This document shows positions 29,947 through 44,200 of a DNA stretch of 64,000 nt, in pieces (positions within the stretch are counted from its first letter, which is position 1; every line of letters starts with the position of its first letter). The notes below the pieces were generated by a model that saw only the letters and a list, made by a program, of their open reading frames with translations, searched no databases and was not told where the DNA came from. A program made the translations under genes and the position numbers. Source of the DNA: Hyaloraphidium curvatum (Eukaryota > Monoblepharomycota > Hyaloraphidiomycetes > Hyaloraphidiales > Hyaloraphidiaceae); the NCBI GenBank assembly GCA_025558095.1, contig JAIVFI010000032.1:496001-560000 (forward strand), read 5' to 3'.

Positions 29947-30710
29947 CTCTGGGTCCCCGAGCCCGTCTGCCAGACGACGAGCGGGAAGTGCTCCATGAGC
30001 CGCCCCTCGATGACCTCCTCCGCCGCGTGCTGGATGAGCTCCGAGATCTTGGGGTTGAGGCCGAACTTGACGTTGACGATGGCCGCGGCCCGCTTGATGA
30101 TGCCAAAGGCGCGGATCACGGGGCGAGGCTGTCGGAAAGAGGCGGGATCAGGAGACGTCGGGGACCTGTAGGACGTCGAAACCCGCCATGTGATCGTCGG
30201 GCGTGTTGATTTCAAAGTTTTGGAGCGACCTGAGGGGGTAGACCGGGGGTAAGGAGGTGTCACGGCTGGCGGGGCGGTGAAGGTGTCGCTGACCTCTGAG
30301 TCTGGGCACCTGCGGCACCGAGACACGGAATCGATGAGCATCGACTTCGCTACGATCGCCAACTCTTCGAAACCCACCCCAAAGCTTGTCCGAAGGCACG
30401 AGAATCTCCCCCATCGTGTCCCGCTCCGTCCTGAAGCTCGACGTGTGCGGGTGGAGTTCCTGGTCCATCTCGACTGGCGGAACACAATCTCCGTCGGTTT
30501 CCCCACATCTCGGCGACCGCAAAGCCGGGATTCACCGGTATTGCGCCTCAGGAACTTGCGCAGCTCTGGCTCGCCCTCGGAAACCTTCCGCGGCGACTCC
30601 GACATTGGCGACGTCACCAGGCCGTCCTTCGACCCGCCGAGCGACGACGAGAGCTTAATCTCGACGGGCGCGGTGCCATTGACGGGCTGAGGAAGCGGTT
30701 GGTCTGGCAT
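28528..30710 (-). CDS. Fumarate hydratase, class II
   Basis: About nine exons on the minus strand from the ATG at 30710 ([20 protein letters not shown]). Later exons give [129 protein letters not shown] (fumarate lyase signature), [42 protein letters not shown] and [19 protein letters not shown], ending CEPKME at 28528. It hydrates fumarate to malate in the TCA cycle and cytosol. The 55-residue extension before FRTERDTMG is Ser/Pro-rich without a clear mitochondrial presequence. A second copy of the last exons lies at 38.0-38.5 kb. Confidence 0.9.
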
Positions 30711-30884
30711 CGCGGCGGAAGTTGTCCGTGGCGTCGACGTGACGTTGGGCCCCGCGCGTTCGATCGTCGTCCCTGCGCTGCTGCTTCCTCCGAATCACCG
30801 GCTATTCGATCGACTACCACCGCACGGTATCCTCATTTTTCTCAATCTACAGTCTAGTGTCCCATAGATATCCCGTGTCGCCGC

Positions 30885-34735
<3,851 letters not shown>

Positions 34736-35098
34736 CTACTTCTACCCATCTGCCACAGCCCGCGGGGCTCGTCATAGATTCCGTGGGCCAAGCTAACCGG
34801 CTCCCATCCCGATCGCTATCCCCGCCGAAGTAAAGCGCGGAAGGCTCGATCGGGCCACTCGTGCATCTCTTTGCTTGTTCCATTTTGGACCTGCCATGTG
34901 ACCGGTCGACTCGAGCAGCCGAGTTCTGGCGACGTCCGTGGCGGCGGCATGCGGCGGTGCGGCAAACCAGCAAACGGTCCCCCGAATCCCAACCGCCGCG
35001 GACCCCCCTGCCGCGCGGGGAGCAGCCGGCGGGGCGGGGCACGTTGCACGCTGTCTGCGCGGCTCAGCTCCCGGGCCCGGCCGGGCCGCCCCGCCGCG

Positions 35099-36454
35099 AT
35101 GCGAGGCTGCAAAGGGCCCTTCCGGGTTCTCGCCGCGCTCGCCGTGCTCGCCCTGGTATCAACCGCAGCCGGAGCCGATGATTCCAGCGGCGAGCCGTGG
35201 GACTGGGAAGCTTCCTCCGGCTTCCAATTGGCGCCGAACGCCGCCCCGGACGTCCTTGCCGACCAGCCGACGGGCGACGCCTTCCCCCTCCCGCGCAAGC
35301 AGTTCCCCGCCGCCTCCTCCTCGCTCCTCCTCCTCGGCCACTGGTCACTTATGGAGGGCACCGCACGGACGGACTTCCAGCGCGGCAGGCTGCTCCTCCG
35401 CGTCTCGGGCACCACGTCAGTCACGGTGCACTGCCTGCGCCCCGGGTCCGAGCTCGGCGACGCGCCGGTGGACGCCTTCTTCCGGGTGCTCCCCGGGAGC
35501 GGCACGTGGAGGCAGGGAAGCGTGGCGTGCGCGCAGTCGGGGGCGTCGATGGGTGCTCCCGGCGCTCTCCTCGTCGCCGGTCTCGACCCCGCGGGAACGC
35601 ACGACGTCGAGGCCGATTTCGGGTTCCAGACGGTGCAGTGGAACGCCACCGACCCACGCCCCTTCGTGATCGAGAGCGTCGGCCTGGATCCCGGCGACCA
35701 AAGTACCCTCCTGCCGGGTCCACGGAAGCCGGTGATCGAGTTTGTCGGCGACAGCATCACCCGCGCCTCGGGCATCTCCGCCGCGCACCCGGACCGGCGG
35801 ACGTCGTACGCGGCCGAGGCGGCGAGGCTGCTGGCCGCGGACCACTCGGTCGTCGCGCTGGCGGGCACCGGCCTCCTCACCACCCCCTCTATGGCCGCTT
35901 CGTATCTCGCCGAGTCGTTCCACCCGGGCTCGCCCCCCTTCGATTTCGCCGCGCGCACATACGCCCCCCGCATCGTCGTCGTGGCACTCGGCACAAACGA
36001 CCGCCAGCTGGACCGCAACGGCACCCTCTTTCTCGCCGCGTACCGCGCCTTCGTCTCCTCATTGATCGCGCGGCACGCCAAGGATACGGTGTACGTCGCG
36101 CTGACCCCCTTCGGCCGGTACCTGCGCTCCCAGCGCCGCGTGGAAAGGCTGTATATCCCCGCTTTGTGGCAGAAGATCGCCGCGGGCCACGGGGCGAGGG
36201 TGCTTGTGCTCGACACCGTCGGTTGGCTCGACGGCAAGAACGCGGCCGTCTACCTGGAGGACCACGTGCATCCGTCGGCCGAGGGTCATCTGTATCTGGG
36301 GGAGAAGGTGGCGGAGGGGCTGAGGAGGATCGGGGCGGTGGATTGGCTTCCTGCGGTGCCGACGAGGCCGGCGGTGCAGGCGAGGAGGACGACGCGCCGG
36401 GGCCGGGCGACGACGGGTCGGCGGCGGGTCACGACGACCAAGAGGCGGACATAG
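35099..36454 (+). CDS. Secreted SGNH esterase (carbohydrate esterase family 2-like)
   Basis: An intronless frame of 451 residues. The start MRGCKGPFRVLAALAVLALV gives a signal peptide ending near AAGADD. Residues about 70-210 are beta-rich without catalytic motifs; such an N-terminal jelly roll before an SGNH domain is the layout of CE2 acetyl-xylan esterases. The SGNH blocks follow: VIEFVGDSITRASG (nucleophile Ser), GTGLL, VVVALGTNDRQ (oxyanion Asn) and DHVHPSAEGHLYLGEK (Asp-His). The last 35 residues are Arg/Thr-rich (RRTTRRGRATTGRRR), perhaps for wall binding. Removal of acetyl groups from plant-type polysaccharides is a reasonable prediction from the family; the substrate is not shown by the sequence. 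Confidence 0.82.
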   Translation: MRGCKGPFRVLAALAVLALVSTAAGADDSSGEPWDWEASSGFQLAPNAAPDVLADQPTGDAFPLPRKQFPAASSSLLLLGHWSLMEGTARTDFQRGRLLLRVSGTTSVTVHCLRPGSELGDAPVDAFFRVLPGSGTWRQGSVACAQSGASMGAPGALLVAGLDPAGTHDVEADFGFQTVQWNATDPRPFVIESVGLDPGDQSTLLPGPRKPVIEFVGDSITRASGISAAHPDRRTSYAAEAARLLAADHSVVALAGTGLLTTPSMAASYLAESFHPGSPPFDFAARTYAPRIVVVALGTNDRQLDRNGTLFLAAYRAFVSSLIARHAKDTVYVALTPFGRYLRSQRRVERLYIPALWQKIAAGHGARVLVLDTVGWLDGKNAAVYLEDHVHPSAEGHLYLGEKVAEGLRRIGAVDWLPAVPTRPAVQARRTTRRGRATTGRRRVTTTKRRT

Positions 36455-36639
36455 TGTAGCCTTGCCGGATGGTGATTGGTAGCCCAGATCTGACCTGATG
36501 GAGCCCGTGCCGGAAAGCCGTCCGCGCGTCCTCTGTTTACGCGCCGCCGGGAAGTCCCCCATCGCACGACAGCGCCCGCACCGCGCTGCCGACCCATCGC
36601 ACCAATAGCCCGAGATCGATCGAATCGGCTGATCGGGCC

Positions 36640-37962
36640 ATGGAGGAGTACCGCCCCCTCGGCCCCCTCCCTCCGGGCCGCCCGGCGCAGACGGTTATTG
36701 TTGTCGGCGCCGGCCCCGCCGGCCTCGCCTGCGCGCTCGAGCTCTCGATCGCCGGGCACGACGTGACCGTATTGGAAGCCCGTGATGTCCCCGGCGGCCG
36801 CGTCCGGACGATCCGGCCGGCGCGCCACGGGGTCGCCGAGGTCGGCGCGACGTTCCTGCCGGACAACCATCCGCTGACGATGCGGTTCGCCGCCGAGTCG
36901 GGGCTGCCGCTGGTGGCGTACCCCGACCCCGTGCCGAACCCCGTGCCGGCTGCGGGACGCGTCCCGCCGAGGGCGCCGGCAGCGATGGCGGCGGTGGCGG
37001 AGCGGCTGGGCGGGTTCCCTCCGCCCATCGGGGACCCGGGCGCCTGGGCCCCGCTGGACGCCGTCTCCCTCGCCGACCTGCTGCGCTCCGAGGGGCTGTC
37101 GGAGGATGACATCGAGGCCGCCAGCCTTACGCTGCTGGGCAACCTGGGTGACGGCATCGGCACCGTCTCGGCGCTCGCCGCCGCGCGGCAGCTCGCCCTG
37201 CAGCGCGGCCGCAAGGGGAGCTTCGCCGTCGTCGGCGGGAACGACCTGCTCCCCGCAAAGCTCGCCGACAGGCTGGGGCATCGGGTGCGGTACAATGCCG
37301 AGGTGACCGCCGTGCGGCAGGACGCCTCGGGGGTCACCGTGACCTACCACGGGCCGGACGGCACCATATCCTCGCTCCCCGCGGACCGCGCCGTCCTCGC
37401 GATCCCCACCCCCGCCCTATCCCGCGTCTCCGCTTCTCCCCCGTTCTCCGGCGCCAAGTTGGCCGCCATCAGTCGCCAGCGCTGGACCTCGGTCGCGAGG
37501 GTGTTCCTCCTCGCCGAGCGGCGGTTCTGGGACCCCGCGCGGTTCGGGCTGCTCGCGTCGACCGCGGACCCGGCGGTGCGGTGGGTCGCCGGGCCGCCCG
37601 CCGCGGAGGGGGAAGGCGACGTGCTGGTCGCGTACGTCATGGGCCCCACGGCGAGGGCGCTGGCCTCCATGGACGACGGAGGAAGGGCTGCCTGGGCGCG
37701 CGCCGAGGCCGCCAAGGTGTTCCCGCACTGGCCCGAAGCCGCGACCGCGGAGTGCCTTTCCTATTCCTGGGACGCGGACCCGTTCGCGGGCGGGGGATAC
37801 CCCTGGCCCGCGCCGGGCGACGACGCGCTGCCGGCTGCGCTGGCGGAAAAAGGGGGGAGGGTGCACTTCGCGGGCGAGCACACGACGCAGCATTACGGGT
37901 GGATACAGGGGGCGATCGAGAGCGGGTTGCGCGCGGCGAGGGAGGTCCATGAGGGGGTGTGA
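36640..37962 (+). CDS. FAD-dependent amine oxidase / phytoene-desaturase-like protein
   Basis: An intronless 440-residue frame from MEEYRPLGPLPPGRPAQ. The N-terminus has the dinucleotide-binding fold TVIVVGAGPAGLACALELSI, VTVLEARDVPGGRVRT (the GGR motif of the amine oxidase family). The C-terminus has RVHFAGEHTTQHYGWIQGAI, the second FAD contact typical of monoamine oxidases and protoporphyrinogen oxidases. The middle has the pattern of a small substrate domain (SFAVVGGNDLLPAKLADRLG). No signal peptide or membrane tail is seen. Lack of introns and compact size are unusual among its neighbours and would fit gain from bacteria, though other intronless genes occur here. Substrate unknown. Confidence 0.8.
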   Translation: MEEYRPLGPLPPGRPAQTVIVVGAGPAGLACALELSIAGHDVTVLEARDVPGGRVRTIRPARHGVAEVGATFLPDNHPLTMRFAAESGLPLVAYPDPVPNPVPAAGRVPPRAPAAMAAVAERLGGFPPPIGDPGAWAPLDAVSLADLLRSEGLSEDDIEAASLTLLGNLGDGIGTVSALAAARQLALQRGRKGSFAVVGGNDLLPAKLADRLGHRVRYNAEVTAVRQDASGVTVTYHGPDGTISSLPADRAVLAIPTPALSRVSASPPFSGAKLAAISRQRWTSVARVFLLAERRFWDPARFGLLASTADPAVRWVAGPPAAEGEGDVLVAYVMGPTARALASMDDGGRAAWARAEAAKVFPHWPEAATAECLSYSWDADPFAGGGYPWPAPGDDALPAALAEKGGRVHFAGEHTTQHYGWIQGAIESGLRAAREVHEGV

Positions 37963-37984
37963 ATGGCCACCTGTCGCATCTCTC

Positions 37985-38490
37985 CGGTTGTCACAGGGTG
38001 CCCAGGATCGTGTCCACCAGCTTCTGCGGCATGCTCAGCGCCACCGAAAGCCCCCCGGCACCTTAATTCGGTCTTCAGAAACTATGTCGAGGGAATCCAG
38101 GCCAACGAGCCCAGTACGTGGCTTTCGGCCGCCGTTGGACAGCTCGCTGACGAATCCACGATCTAGAAATCAAGGAGTACCTCAACAACTCCCTCATGCT
38201 CGTCACGGCCCTCAACCGCCGCATCGGTGAGTTCGCCGCTGCCTACTCCAAAGCCGATCGCCGACCTCAGCCGACGCAGGCTACGACAAGGCGGCGCAGA
38301 TCGCGAAAAAGGCGCACAAGGAGCACACCACGCTCAAGGAGTCGGCCCTGGCGCTGGGCTACCTGACCTCGGAGGAGTTCGACAAGTGGGTGCGGCCCGA
38401 GGAGATGTGTGAGCCCAAGATGGAGTGAGGGGCGTGCTGCGGGGCATGGGGTGCAGAGCTGTAGATCCCGGTGAACTATTTCGCGCTGCG
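37985..38490 (+). pseudogene. Inverted partial copy of the fumarase 3' end
   Basis: This stretch repeats the last exons, introns and 3' flank of the fumarase gene at 28528-30710 in the opposite orientation. It contains [11 protein letters not shown] (parent [11 protein letters not shown]), [20 protein letters not shown], the following intron, and [20 protein letters not shown] through CEPKME with the same stop and the same GGGGCGTGCTGCGGGGCATG after it. Introns are kept, so it is a DNA-level copy, not a retrocopy. It lacks the catalytic domain and cannot make fumarase. The left edge is near 37985-38060. Confidence 0.8.
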
Positions 38491-38679
38491 ACGACGGTGA
38501 TATTCGTGTGCTGCGTCCTTCGAGAAAGCAGTAGGGGCCGCCAACCGTGCGGAAGAGTCTTGGTAGCAAATCTCCAGGAGTTGATTTGTCGGGGGGCGCC
38601 GGCATCGACTCACCGGCCCGTCCGGAGCGCAGAGGCTTCACATCCCTCAACCAGCGCCCCCGCACCGCACCTTCCGACC

Positions 38680-39152
38680 ATGGGCTACTCGACCGAGCTC
38701 ATCGGCTCCTTCTCCATCTCCCGCTCCTCTCGGCCGCGCACCGCGCCTACCTCACCGCCTTCACCGAATCCCGCCGCGTGCGCAGCGATGCCGACCGCGC
38801 CGCCGCCCTGCCGGACCCCGTGCGCGAGGCCGTCGGCCTGGAATTCGGGCAGCAGGGGTGCTACTACGTCGGCCGCACGGAAGGGGACGACGTCGTGGAC
38901 CACAACGGCCCGCCCGAGGGGCAGCCCGGGCTGTGGTGTGACTGGGTTTCGTCGGAGGACGGCATGAAGCTCCAGTGGAACGGCGGCGAGAAGTTCTATT
39001 ACTATGACGACTGGCTTAAGTACGTCGTGGAGCGGTTCCTCAAGCGGTGGGGCTACGTCGCCAGCGGAACGGTGACGTGGCAGGGGGACGACCCGCGCGA
39101 CAAGGGGAAGCTGGTGCTCAAGGACAACAAGCTGACCGTGCTTCGGCGTTGA
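38680..39152 (+). CDS. Small conserved protein of the MGYxT type, frame change near its start
   Basis: The start MGYSTELIGSFSIS is in one frame and LLSAAHRAYLTAFTESRRV through GDDVVDHNGPPEGQPGLWCD, KLQWNGGEKFYYYDDWLKYV, RFLKRWGYVASGTVTWQGDD and LVLKDNKLTVLRR in the next frame, ending at 39152. No intron fits; one base is gained or lost within 38723-38745. I recall small bacterial and protist proteins of similar layout (MGYxTDF start, PxGQPGLWCxW, GGEKFYxYxxWLxYLI, EWQGEDxxD), whose function is not known. About 157 residues in total. Either the gene is broken or an assembly base is wrong. Confidence 0.65.
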
Positions 39153-39442
39153 ACGACGGATGGTTTCAGACGGCTATGCGGGTCATCTGGCGCGCAACGA
39201 GGGGCTTTGGGGCTGTTGAATCGTCGGTCGGATGGGACGAAGCAAGACGGAGCAGGACCTGATCGATCATCGTAGCTAGGATCAGTGCGCTTGTCACAGG
39301 ATGATCAAGGAGCTCGCCGACCATGTGCCATGTGCGACGACGAAACGGCGGAAGAGTGGAAGTACCAGCCCATCCACCGACTCCCCCCGCCATCACCGTT
39401 CCGATGGCTGCCCCGTGCGCTCCTGGAGAACCGTGACGCGGT

Positions 39443-41043
39443 TTATCTGCGGCCAAGTGGCTCTGCTTGCTCCTTGCCGCGTCCCCGGAGCCGCGGCGGC
39501 TCAGCAGCGTGGCGGCGCCGGCCGGGGTTTGGGACCCCGCGGCGGACGCGCGCCGCGCCCGGCCCGTCACGCCGTCGGTCGTGCTCGCCGCGCTGGCGCC
39601 CCCGAGCCGCCCGCTCTTCCGCCTGCTGCTGCTCAGCAACTTCGCGCTCGCGCCGTGGGCCGCGCGCGCCGGGATCCGCACCGCGTTCCTCGCCGCGGCG
39701 CTGCTCGTCCCGCTGGCGCCGCTGTGGGTCTGAAGGCGTGCGCCAGCTGGCGTTAGCGTCCGTCGCCGTCGCCGTGTTCCCGATCTGGTTCCTGGCCATC
39801 ACAATGACGACAAACTGGCGCCTGTCGTACTCTCTGAGGGCAAAAGCGGCCGCGAAGCGCGGCTCGGAGCCCTCACTGGACGGGCATCCGCTGGCGCCCC
39901 TCGTGCGGTGGCTCCAGCTCGTAGCCGCCGGCGAAACGAGCACAGGTAACGTATTGACGACTGCTGGGAGTGAACCTTCGAAGGAGCCGGGCCCGCAAGC
40001 GAAAGAGGACGTCGAGCTGGGTAACCCCGGCGGGCAACCCGTCTCGCCGCTTCTCGAGCACGATGCCAAGGATCCGCTTTGCCCCTGCCCGCTGCCGTCG
40101 TGCGCCGGCCAGTTGCCCGGCCGGGCCGCCCAGCTCCGCGTCGTGGAAGTAGCGGGGCGGATGTTGCTCGCCTGCAGCTGCCTCTTCTTCATGCAGTACA
40201 CCGTCGTCGTCACGCTGGCAAGCCAGACGTGGACGCACTGGTGGAGCGCGCTAATCCTGGTCTTTTCTTTCTCCTTTTCTCTGGCCGCCGCTGATTTTGC
40301 TCGACCCGACCGCAGTGATCGTAATTTCCGACACCCCCATTACCTCGGCCAACGCCCGCTTCCCGGGATCGATCTCCGCCATGCAGCTTTCCGTGCGCGT
40401 GCAGCACTGCGCCATGCGCCTGGCGCTTTCGGACATGCTGGACCGCTACGGCCGGGCCCTGGACGGCGCGAGCCCGGGACCCGCCCCGCCTTCGGTCCCC
40501 CCGACGTCGGAGCCCTACATCCACCTCCACCTCACCATCTCCGCCTCGAACCTCGCCCGCTTCCCGGGCCACTCGTCCGGATCGGGCCTCACCTTCCTCT
40601 TCCTCCTCTTCGGCTCCGCCATCGCCCAGGCCGCCCTCAGCATCTTCTCCGGCTCCTGCATCCCCCTCTACTCCGTCTTCTTCTTCCTCTACGGACTATA
40701 CGCCTGGCTCCAGGACCTCATCAACATGGCCGAATCCAACCGCGGGATCGCCGCGCACCGCGCGCTGCACTCGGACGCCCTCTCGGAAGCCCGCATGCTG
40801 CTGCTGCGCGCGTCCCCGGCGCCCGAGGACGCCGCGGCGAGGGAGCTCCGGGCGCACATGGAGGTGATCAAGGGGTGGGTTGGAGCGTCCGAGGGGAGCA
40901 TGGCGAGGTTCGCGGGGTTCGCGGTGGATTACGGGGTCGTCAGGACCGTGGTGGTGACGTTCGCGACGGTGGCGATCGGGCTGTGGAGCGTGCTGAGGAG
41001 CGGGGGGGTGGGGTTGGTCGCGGACATGGTGTGTCCGTCGTAG
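39443..41043 (+). CDS. Polytopic membrane protein, paralogue of the 6.6-7.3 kb gene
   Basis: Exon-like segments in different frames give one membrane protein: KWLCLLLAASPEPRRLSSV and LFRLLLLSNFALAPWAARAG (about 39455-39730), LALASVAVAVFPIWFLAIT and a hydrophilic loop (39735-40180), FFMQYTVVVTLASQTWTHWW (about 40190), then FPGSISAMQLSVRVQHCAMR, LTFLFLLFGSAIAQAALSIF, SGSCIPLYSVFFFLYGLYAW, MAESNRGIAAHRALHSDALS and GLWSVLRSGGVGLVADMVCP with the stop at 41041-41043. The frame changes near 39725 and near 40300 have no good GT-AG solution, so exon borders are uncertain. The C-terminal 240 residues are in one frame. No named family is recognised. Confidence 0.55.
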
Positions 41044-41220
41044 CCTGTCTCGGAAGGGGGCGGCGCCGTGCCGGGCACGGGATCGATGTCGGGTGGAGGT
41101 GATGGGAAAGGTCGCGGCTCCTCCATGTCGGCTAGTGATAAATTTACTCCGGCGCCGCCAGCAAAGGCAGACCGTAACGTATGCGGCAAACGAGATAAAG
41201 CCACGTCCATCGCAACAGGA

Positions 41221-44200
41221 TCACGCCCCCCCAAACCCCCCGAACCCCATGTTGTGCCTTGAGATCATCTGCCCCGCCAGAAACGCGTTGGCCGCCGCCT
41301 CTTGCTCGTCCACCAGGAAGAGCCTGGCGTTGAAGTTCCGCCCGGCAACGTACCTCGCCATGGCATCAATCGGGTACAGGTGTCCGCCCGACATGACCCG
41401 CGTGAAGTACAGCGGCCGGTCGGTCGGGACGAGGGCGAGGTCGTCGACGTAGCTGTCGAGCACGATCGCGTAGTCGAGCGCGTAGCCGTCGCTGGGGAGG
41501 CCCGAGAGGAGGGAGTAGAAGCCCGCGACGTTGCCCGACAGATTCGAGACGCCCAGGGAGAGCACAACAACGTTGGGGAAGTGGTGCTTGAAGATGATGC
41601 GCAGTGCATGGAATGCGGCGGAGTAGTCCTCGAAGTAGCGTTGGAGGCCCTCAAGCGACACGCCGGTCCCATGATCCACCTGCACCGCAAACAGCGGTGT
41701 CTGCAGTGACGCCGCAAGAGCTGCAGCCCGCGGGCCCCAATACCGCTCGAAGTGATCAGCGATGCGGTTGACCGGGAGAGAGTGGCCCAAGGCCGCGCCG
41801 GTGTTGATGAGGAGAACCACCCGCGCCCCAGCGTCGGTCAGGGAGTTGATGATGGCTGGGTCATCAATGTCAATCACTCGCACCGCCGAAGCGCCGGCCG
41901 CTGCCAAGACCGACGGAGTGGTCCCGGGGATCATGTTGAAAGGGGGCGTGAACGAAAGGCCCATGGCAAAGCTGGAGGTGTAGAGCCCCCCTGGCACATA
42001 GGGCGGATAGTCGATCGGGCTGCCAAAAGTGGGACGCCGCGGGGTGGTCGTGCTTGTCGGCTGCCGAGTGGTGCTCCCCGACGTCGAAGATGCCGTGGCC
42101 GTCCGGCTCTGCGTCGTGGTCCGCGCCGTTGAAGATTGTGTGGCCGTCCGGCTGCTAGTCGCGACGCCCGGCAATGGTCCCGAGAAGCTCAGATCGATGG
42201 CGAACACCATCCCCCTCCAGTCCGCAGGCCCCGAGTCAAGGACCCCGTAAAGCCGCCCGTCGCTGCCCAGGGCAAGCTCCTTCTGCGGTATCGTGAAGGT
42301 TCCCAAGGGCAGCACGTCCATGCCGCTGACGAACTGTAGCGCGGTCTCGCGGACGAACCTGGCCACGCGCACCGCCACTGGGTTGGCGGCGGCGGGATCG
42401 ATCCGGAAGATGATGGCCCTGATGGGGAAGTAGTCCGTCTGGGCGATACCGTAGATGGCTCCATCGGTGGAGAGGAGGCTGGCGCGGGGGTAGCGGCCGT
42501 CGTCTAAGCCGAGGAAGTGGTATATGTTCTCCAGTCGCGTGCCGTTGAACCGCCAGACAGTTCCCGAGTTCGCTCCGCCGCCGAAGGTGGCGGTGCCGAT
42601 CACGGTGCCGTCCCCAAGAGGCAGGGGGCGCGTCGGCCTGCAAATCGGGCGTCAGAGTGTCGCACGCTGGGCGACGACGGTGCGTGCCTACCCGCAGCCC
42701 GTGTAGCTGTTCATGTGGGGAAGGAACGACTCGTCCCCGAAAAATGAATCCAGGATGGTCACTGTGCCGTCCGTCCCTATGCGGAACAACGTGCCGCAGT
42801 CCCCGAACCCACCGGCGCCCGCTGTCCCGTAAAGTAGGCCGTCCGGTCCTAAGGCGAGGCCAGAGCCAATGCCGTTCCCAGTCATGAAGGAGCTGAAGTT
42901 CGCAAGAACCGAGAAGCTCCCGTCTACGGCGATCCGGAACACGGAGCGCTCCGTGGTCCCGTAAATGGCCCCATCGGGCCCCACGACGAGCGGCGAGCGG
43001 GAGGGGTGGTCCAAGGATGCAAGCAGCGTGAGGGTGCCCCAGACCGTCACTCGGAACACCGCCCCAAATGCGCGCTCGCCTCCCATGGAGGTGGCCCCGT
43101 AGAGGTGACCGTCGGGTCCGACGACTGGGGCCGCGAGCGGCTCGGCACCGTTCAACCAGTTGAATGAGGCGATGGTGGTCACCTGGCCGGTGGGGGTGAG
43201 CCGAAAGACCGAGCCGCAGTCGCAGCCCGTGGTATTCCAGTTCGCGCCACCCATCCGCGTCGTGCCATACCAGTTGCCGTCGGGATGCTCGACCAGGCCC
43301 TGCGGCGCCCCACTGGATCTGTCGAAGCGCGCGACGATCGTCTGCGGAGGATGGCTAGAGTTAGCTTGGGGGCTCAAGGAGAGCTCGGCACGACGCACGG
43401 CACTGATGATCGGGGTCTGCGTGCGGGTCGAACGTGGCGTCTTTGATGTGCTGGTGGACCCCGTGCGGGACCTCGTTCTCGATCGAGTCGACATGGGAGT
43501 CGTTGTGATGGTTGTACGGGAGGTCGACGTGCTTCTTGCCGGCCTCGGCAGGCCCACGTCCACGACAAGAGCCATCCCCTCCCACCCCGCCGGCCCCGTG
43601 GTCGCAACGCCGTACAGCCGACCATCGCCCCCGAGGACCAGCTCGTGCTCAACAGTCCCGAAGGGCAGCACGTCGGTCCGCCCAGCGAAGAAAGGCAGCG
43701 CGCTCTCGGGGACGAGACCGACCACGGGCCCAAACCCCCTCCCGTCGGGGCTGATCCGGAAAACTTGCGCCGCATCGGAAGACGATCCGACAAAGGACAC
43801 CCCGTACAGCGCTCCGCCGGCGAACACGAGGCCCGCGGGCGGGCTGTGCCCGTCGGCGCCGGCAAAGTCGTGGAGCCTTTCGAGTCCCGTGCCGTTGAAC
43901 CGCCAGATTGTACCTCGCGACGACCTGCCACCGCTCAGAGTTGTACCGATAATGGAGCCGTCGGGAAGAACCAGAACTCGGTTCGGGCTGTAGGGCGCCG
44001 GGGAATGAGCTGAGTGGACCGAGACCACTTCGAACGACGACCTACCTGCAGCCAGTGAATGGTTGAATGCGCTCCACATCTTCCCCGCCTTGGAAATGGG
44101 CCAGGATCTCCCTCTCGCGACTGGGTCCGAACCTGAAGAGAACACCGCAGTCTGCTAGCCCGCCCTTGTAGGTCGTCCCGTAAAGCCACTTTCCGGCCCC

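Noticed and set aside
34816-36237. Minus-strand frame of 473 codons
   Set aside because: It is antisense to the SGNH esterase, whose catalytic blocks and signal peptide are unmistakable.
36640-37962. Calling the amine oxidase a proven horizontal transfer
   Set aside because: Intronless structure alone is weak; several native-looking genes here are intronless and composition matches the window.
39285-41102. Single plus-strand frame of 605 codons across the membrane gene
   Set aside because: Only part of it (about 39735-40290) is protein-like; the rest is the wrong frame of the C-terminal half shared with the 7-kb paralogue.
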